Below, one piece after another: positions 58,180 through 64,000 of a DNA stretch of 64,000 bases. The DNA comes from Gymnorhina tibicen (taxonomy: Eukaryota > Chordata > Aves > Passeriformes > Artamidae), in assembly GCA_013399875.1 (NCBI GenBank), contig VXAZ01002122.1:89182-153181 (forward strand), in the 5' to 3' direction. Position numbers and translations under genes: made by a program. How positions within the stretch are numbered: the stretch's first letter is position 1; each line of letters opens with the position of its first letter. The notes below the pieces were generated by a model. That model was not told the origin of the DNA, searched no databases, and was given only the letters and a program-made list of their open reading frames with translations.

Positions 58180-58460
58180 CCTCCTGCTGCACCCTACCTT
58201 GAATTCGGGAGGAAAAGTCGTTTGAGTGATCTTAGCAGAATCAGAACAAGCATTTACTGCTCTTTAAGGACCCATAAACCACTTCAGTAGTTTGCTGGTT
58301 TATATCTGACTATCTTCTACATTAGCCATTTAAATTAAAATATTTATAATTAATTGAACAAATCATTTCCTCTCCCCCGCTCCCCGCCCCTTTGGGGATT
58401 GGAGAACGTAAGACTTCAGTAAATTTTGGTCTCCTAAGCACCATTTTCTTGAGAGGGTTG
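58180..58460. promoter_or_regulatory. AT-rich island
   Basis: The core at 58,320-58,370 is almost pure A/T (AATTAAAATATTTATAATTAATTG), with flanks such as GGTTTATATCTGAC. It is a candidate conserved non-coding element. Confidence 0.25.
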
Positions 58461-58889
58461 GTTTTCCTGTGGGGTGGGAAGCAAGGGCAGGCAGAGAGTG
58501 GTTTCAGCTGGAAAATCAACTGGTAGGAAAGACAACGCACATTTTTCCGAGAGGGGAAAAGAAAAAGGCACTGGGAGCCTGCCTGACAGCTGCCAAGGAA
58601 TTCCATACTGGAGAGCACAGGAGCAGGGCTCTGGCAGGGTGGGTCAAGGCCCTTGTGCTGGCTGGGAGTGGAGAGTGGTGTCCAGGCAAGCAGGGGGTGA
58701 GCAGAGGGAGCAGAACCCAGGAGGGACATCACTGACCCAAGACACACCATGCAAGGACTTCTCTGTGTGGGTGACACATGAGGTGACCCCGATAGGGCTC
58801 AGGAGCCAACCCCGAGCATCCCAGGAATGGCCACTCTCGGCTGGGTGGCTGCAGAGGCGAGGGAGCTCTGGGACACCCGTGGTCTTCGC

Positions 58890-59085
58890 AGAAAATACAG
58901 TTTATTTTGATGCCCTGGAAATGCCTTTGTCAGCAGATCTATTCTTTCATTGTGAAAAAGCCTATTAGCTTCTGCTTTCTACTTCTGTGGGAATTTATTC
59001 CTCCATCAGATCTCCAGTATAAAAGTGCTTCCCTCTCGGAGATTGATACCCTGTATATGAAAAGCTCCGCGCGCTCCGGGCCAGG
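58890..59085 (+). promoter_or_regulatory. Candidate element with a TATA-type core promoter
   Basis: An AT-rich island includes CAGTTTATTTTGATG and CCTATTAGC, then CCAGTATAAAAGTGC (TATA box near 59,018-59,025) in an otherwise unannotated area. No start codon, exon or splice site nearby is convincing, so promoter activity is speculative. Confidence 0.25.
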
Positions 59086-60121
59086 CAGTCCCTTCCCTTA
59101 GGAGGGATGAAGGATGGCTTTGAGAGCAAAGCACTGAACAGCTCCACAAGATAAAATCTCAATTCCAAGGTCTGCTATGACATCCTGGTGACCTTGGGCT
59201 GTCCCTAAGGTTCCCGTGCAGTGCGGGACGTGCTGGGCTTTCGGCAGGAGAGCAGAGGGTGGGCGATGCTGAAACCTCACCCCACGCTTGTCCCACACGG
59301 ACCCCACATAGGGAACATCCTGGTGCCGGGGAAGATTTACAGCCCCATCTATGGCCTCTCAGAAGAAGAGTAGGGACAAATCTGGGGGTGACATGCTCAG
59401 CTATCTGGGGTCGGAGGGGAAGGGGATGGAGGACAGGAGGCTGTGCCCAGCTGAGCTCCGAGCAGGCCTGCACAGAGCTGATGTGGTGCCGCGACTTCAG
59501 CCCCAGCCAAGCGAAACCAGCCCCTTCTCTGAGCTCACCCAGCTGATCAGGGGTAACGTCACTCTGTCAGACAGGCTCGGTCCCTGTGTTTGCAGCCCCA
59601 GCGTGTGCAACACCCCCTGAAGCACCCCTGGACACACCAGGTGCCTGGGACTGCTGCACTATCACAGCAGGAACAACAGGAGGAGAAACTGCTCACCCTG
59701 CTGAGAAACGTGCTCCATCAGCTGTGGGAGCCTCCCACTGCACAGAGTGGAGGGGGCCACACCTTCCTCCAAAGGGCTTTGGTGTCCCTCATGCCAGGCA
59801 GTGCTGGCACAGCACCCCCACACAGGGCTGGGGTCAGCTCCAGGCAGTGCCAGCACACGGGGAGGGTCCTGCTCTGGCCACGGTACCCCCAAAGAAGTTG
59901 GTGCCACGCTGGTCCTGCCCCTGCCCTCCCAGCCCTCTCCAGCTGGAAGATGGTGCTGGTGTGGGCATCGACGCCTTCCTTCCCTCCCCAGTGGAACTCC
60001 CCGCTCCTCCTGCACCCCCTCACTGCTGCCCATCTCCCCTCGTGCCCAGCTCCTGTCCCCACACTCCGGAGCAGAGGCCTTGCACATCTCCGGCTCCCAC
60101 AGAGGAAACCAGGGCCAGATT

Positions 60122-60170
60122 AAAATAATAAATAATAATAATAATAATCATCACTATCATCATCATCATC
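60122..60170 (+). repeat. AAT/ATC trinucleotide microsatellite
   Basis: About 48 bases of (AAT)n passing into (ATC)n, with one interruption. Confidence 0.95.
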
Positions 60171-61719
60171 CTCTGCAGGGGCCACTCCAGACCCTCATTG
60201 CCATGGCAACTGCCTGCTGGCAGCGATGCTGCCTCGCTGCTGGGAAGTATTTCCTTGGGACGGATGTGAATTCCTCCAACACAACCCCAGTGTGAAGCAT
60301 CACTGCTCGGGAAGGGCCAGCAGGCAGGGAGAGGGTGACAGGGAGAGGGTGACAAGATCCAGCCCTGCCTGCTCATCCATCTGTGCTGTGGGGGGCCACA
60401 ACCACCACCAGCCACACCACAGCACTCCAGCGACAGCCCTGACACCCACGAGTGACACTTCCTGGCACGGAGGCTTCTTTGAGGCCAAGTGACAGAATAA
60501 ATTCTCACCAGCACAGAGCCATCACGTTGCTTTTAATTATCAGGAAAGGTCCCAAAGCATTGCAGGCTGTTTAACTTGGCCTGATGGATCTTGTTTGTCA
60601 CAACTCTGTGGGTTTTCTTCTGTCCTGGATGTTTTTTTCTCTAAACAACCCAGCTGGAGATCCAAGCCCTGCAGGGAGAGGAGCGGGCAGGGTGAGCCAG
60701 TCCTGCACATCCCACCTGTGCTGCTGAGCCGGGACTCAGGATGGCTCTGGGGTGGGAAACAGGACAAAAACATTAAATGGGAACTTCTCCTGGCTCTGCC
60801 TGCATGAAACACGGGGTTCACATTAAACACAAGTAATAAATAATTATTTAAACTCAGATGCCTGGGCTGAGCGTGTTCCTCTGAACCGTGGTGCCCTGGA
60901 GAAAAGGGTCAGGCCACCGCTGCCTCCTGCTTTATCCACCCAGAGTCAAGTTTAATATGCTACAGCTTTATACCAGGCACTCTCAGTGTATCACCAAAAC
61001 ACCTTGCAGGGGGTTAACTGCCAGTTTCCTCCCTTCATCACTGCTGGTGTAATGAGGTGACAGTCAGCCTCGGAGGACGGGGACCTATTTGTCAGGAGGG
61101 CTTTTGCTGCTGTTGCTGTGGCTTGCTCTCCATTTGGCAGAGGTTTGGAGCTCGACTGAGACAAAGGAGATTTGGATGTGGAGGGGACAGGGGCAGGTTT
61201 CCAACCCTCCTGCTGCCCACAGCTCCGGCCAAGCCAGGAGGATGACTCCAGCCTCAGTCCCTTGAGCTGTACCAGCCACGCTCCATGGCAGGGCACTCTG
61301 TACCAGTGAGAAAGCCAGGCACATTTCCTCAGGGTTGAGGCGAGAAGGGTGATGTAGAGATTCAAAGAAATCCCCAAAAACACCTGTCCTGGGAAAACTT
61401 GGCTGCTGGAACATGTGCTGCCTGTTGGGATCGTGCTCCTCCAAGGGGACGGGGACCATGGTCACATCCATGGCAGGTGGATCCTTGCCAGGGGTTTTGG
61501 GGCTCAGGACTCAATCCTCAGACAGTGCCACTCCTTTTGTTCCAGCAGGACGAGGAAGGCTCCTGCCCCAGCTCACCTCTGTCCTGATAACTCCTGAGCC
61601 ACGGACATCGCCCCAAATGCCAGCCCCAGGACGGTTTTGGCTCCCCACAGAGCCAGCAAGGGCTGTGAGCTCCAGCCCACATTTACCCCTTCCCTGTGCC
61701 TGACACCCAGACGACAGCC

Positions 61720-61935
61720 CTGCCTATAAATCATATTTTGCCCAGATTTAGAGGAGAAAGGAGCTATTATGAGAAATAGATCAGAAGTGACACAGCTCAT
61801 TATTGAGAGGTGAGTCCAAGCTGCAGACAAGGGCAAAGTTAATAGAAAACGTATCCAATCCACAATGGTAACTTTAATTGTTAGCACTAATGAAGCCTAT
61901 TTAGGATGGATTATGTATCTGGCACTTCAGATGCA
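61720..61935. promoter_or_regulatory. AT-rich island
   Basis: CTATAAATCATATTTTGCCC, GCTATTATGAGAAATAG, GCTCATTATTGAG, AACTTTAATTGTTAGCAC and GCCTATTTAGGATGG. It is non-repetitive and about 215 bases long, a candidate conserved non-coding element. Confidence 0.3.
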
Positions 61936-63489
61936 GCCCTCAATTCATCTTCTCCGTCACATGTCTCATCGCATCAGGTCCAGAGGCAGAAGGAGAGCTT
62001 TTCCCCTTCCGCTGAACAACTGCGGTTGAGAAACAAATTCTTGTGTCATCCATCAGCCCAGAGGCCCAGCTGGCCAGGGCAGGGACTTGTGGGGATGCTC
62101 TCAGGGGTGACTCCCCTCCCCAGCACGGCCAGGAGCTGCCGGAGGACCAGGAGCTGCAGCATCGGTGTCGCAGGACCTGCTCGAGGGCAGCCGCCTCCCA
62201 AGTGCCCGTTGTCACCTCCCCTATTTTCCCCTCTTTTCCTCCATTTCCAGCTACAGCAGCCCCCGAGGTGGCAGCTCAGGGTCCCAGAGGTGGCAGGAGG
62301 CTGTGACTGTGCCCTGGACCAGCCCCCTCCTCCCCAGCCTCCTCCCAGCCGGTTTTCCAGGCACACTTCTGGAATTAAGGACAAATTGTAATTACTTTTC
62401 TCGGTAACAAAACCTTTGGAGGAAAGGGCCGGTGATAGATTTCAGGCTTTATCGGAGCTGACAAAGAGCATTACTCACACTGCACGAGAACTGGCACCTC
62501 GTCAGACGGGGAGGTCTGTGGTGACCATCCCCGGGGCACCAACAGACACCGGGATTTTTTTCCTTAATATGGGAATTAAGCACGTTGTCTTGTCGAGTTC
62601 CCTGGGCCGTGCTGAGCGGTGAGCCCGGCCCTGGCACATCGTCCCTTTTCGCCAAACTCTCGTTTGAAAGGTCACTGCAACCCAAATATTGGAGAGAGGC
62701 GAACTGCAAAAGGCACCAGGATTTTGGTGCTGAACTTCCCGTGGGCACGGGGCTCTGCTTGGGTACAGCCAGTCCAACCCCAGCCAAAGGAGCCGCTGCT
62801 CCCCGCTCGGGGATTTCCCCAGTGACTCCCAGGAATCAGCAGCAAGGTTCTCCAGGAGGCGGACAATGTCAGTAAAACCTGTTCCAAAGGGGGAGGGCGG
62901 CCTCTCCAGCCCCCAGCTGCTGTTTCCTCCTGGCTCTGCACCAGCCCCTCGAGTCCCAGCAGCTCCTGTTTAGTCTGGGTTTAGCTCGATGCAGCCGATC
63001 CTGACCACGGGTGTGCCAGGAATTAGCGCCTGCTGCAGCCTCCCCCGAGTAGGGAGCCGTCAGTCACCCCTCAAATGGGATCCTTCTCCCTTTTGTCCCC
63101 ACTGTCCCTCCTCAGCAGCGCTGCACAAACGGGCACCAAGCGCCTTCTCGCTGCACTCGGGATTTTCTGCACGGCAAACCAGAGGAATTAATTGTGGCGG
63201 TGATGGCTCCAGTGCTCAGGTGGGTTCCTCAGGACACATCCTGGCTGGCGTGGTGGCAGCTGGCAGCCCCCAGGGACCCCCATATCACCCCCCTCCCAGG
63301 GAGCATGGAGAAGGTGCACTGAACCTACCATGTTGTGTTCTCCAGCTTTCCTCACCCTGAAAACTTAAATCAAGTGACTAATGGGAGCCAGGGAAAGTCT
63401 GAGATGGATGGATCTATCCCATCTTCCACCCATGGTATCCATCATACCACTGGATTTTGTGTCTGTGCCCCTTTAAATAAGGCTCCTTG

Positions 63490-63785
63490 CTTTGCACTGG
63501 GGAGGGAAAAGAAGAAAAAAAAATCGATTAAGAAGAAAAGGAGGTGAGGGGGAAAAAGGATAATTATGTCCCACAAAAATTAAGGGAAAGAAAAATGATG
63601 TGAAAAAAATCCCTTCTCGTATAAAAAGGGTATTTTATAATAGACCTTTAAAGCTTTCCATCAAGTGAAACCAACACATTTACTTGAAGTGTTAAAGAGG
63701 AACCTTCAATCAATCAGAGAACTTCATTTTTACTCTGTAATGAATTCAATTGACCTTCGTGTTGCAAAGATACCGTGGCTGAGGC
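63490..63785. promoter_or_regulatory. Purine tract and AT-rich island at the right edge
   Basis: 63,500-63,560 is almost all purine on plus (GAAAAGAAGAAAAAAAAATC, then AAGAAGAAAAGGAGG). It is followed by AT-rich GGATAATTATGTCC, TATTTTATAATAGACC and TGTAATGAATTCAATTGACC. This is a candidate conserved element beside a simple purine repeat. Confidence 0.3.
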
Positions 63786-64000
63786 AGGGGGGAGGCTCTG
63801 AGACACCCCCTTGTCCCAGCGGGTGTGAGGCTGCCAGTGCCACGCTGGTCCCCTCGGGGCTGGAGGAGAAGCCCTGGGAGCTGCAGCCCTGCTCTGGGGC
63901 TCTGGAATTTAGGACACTGTGGGCGTGGCACGTGGGGAAGGGGACATCACTGGAAACTCGCTGGGAGGGCGACAGTTCCGCGTGAAATCCTGAGATGAAA

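Larger units (their letters stand above)
41700..64000. other. 22-kb gene-poor region upstream of the connexin cluster
   Basis: I found no protein-coding gene with recognisable motifs or a consistent exon chain. The longest open frames are GC artefacts or antisense overlaps. In mammals the next genes in this direction are C1orf94 and CSMD2, so this could be intergenic DNA or a large intron. Stretches between the islands listed separately are GC-rich and appear featureless. Confidence 0.55.

Noticed and set aside
1..64000. tRNA, rRNA, CRISPR, prophage or bacterial operon features
   Set aside because: The window is vertebrate nuclear DNA. I saw no tRNA A/B-box pair with a plausible cloverleaf and no CRISPR-like spaced repeats.

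Overview
This is vertebrate nuclear DNA, almost certainly from a bird and probably from a GC-rich microchromosome. The evidence is intron-split genes with short introns and consensus splice sites, very GC-rich spacers broken by AT-rich islands, many short minisatellites, at least one decayed CR1 LINE 3' end, and very few other interspersed repeats. Gene order and orientation match human 1p34.3: DLGAP3 and SMIM12 on one strand, then GJA4, GJB3 and a GJB5-type connexin on the other. I infer that this corresponds to chicken chromosome 23 or its equivalent.

Layout. 1-11,862 is 5' flank or first-intron sequence of DLGAP3. It has no supportable coding sequence but holds several AT-rich islands with homeodomain-, POU- and MEF2-type sites. 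11,863-20,050 holds the coding part of DLGAP3 (+): ten coding exons whose lengths sum in frame to 944 codons, or 960 with an alternative in-frame acceptor, followed by two possible poly(A) sites. 20,100-20,799 is a minisatellite running into an assembly gap (20,800-21,038) that probably hides the SMIM12 promoter. 21,172-21,450 is SMIM12 (+). 22,085-27,440 is a spacer in which I see no gene. 27,440-30,600 is GJA4 (connexin 37, -) with its 5' exon in a CpG island. 31,530-34,070 is GJB3 (connexin 31, -) with a TATA-type first exon. 39,654-41,610 is a GJB5-type connexin (-). No GJB4 copy lies between GJB3 and GJB5. 42-64 kb has no gene I can support; it holds dense AT-rich islands, a near-identical local duplication around a gap, an ancient MIR-like repeat and CR1-type fragments.

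Function. DLGAP3 is a postsynaptic scaffold linking PSD-95 to Shank. SMIM12 is a one-pass small membrane protein. The three connexins form gap-junction channels: GJA4 typical of endothelium, GJB3 and GJB5 of epithelium. The synaptic and connexin genes are syntenic neighbours, not a pathway.

The strongest unusual signals are a 90-bp block of perfect identity between GJB3 and GJB5, exactly over the first extracellular docking loop and TM2 entry (a gene-conversion signature); a tandem in-frame splice acceptor in DLGAP3 that would insert 16 residues with a Cys-x-Cys; a DLGAP3 uORF ending one base before the start codon; and a SMIM12 stop codon inside an AATAAA. I found no sign of a wholly new molecular system.
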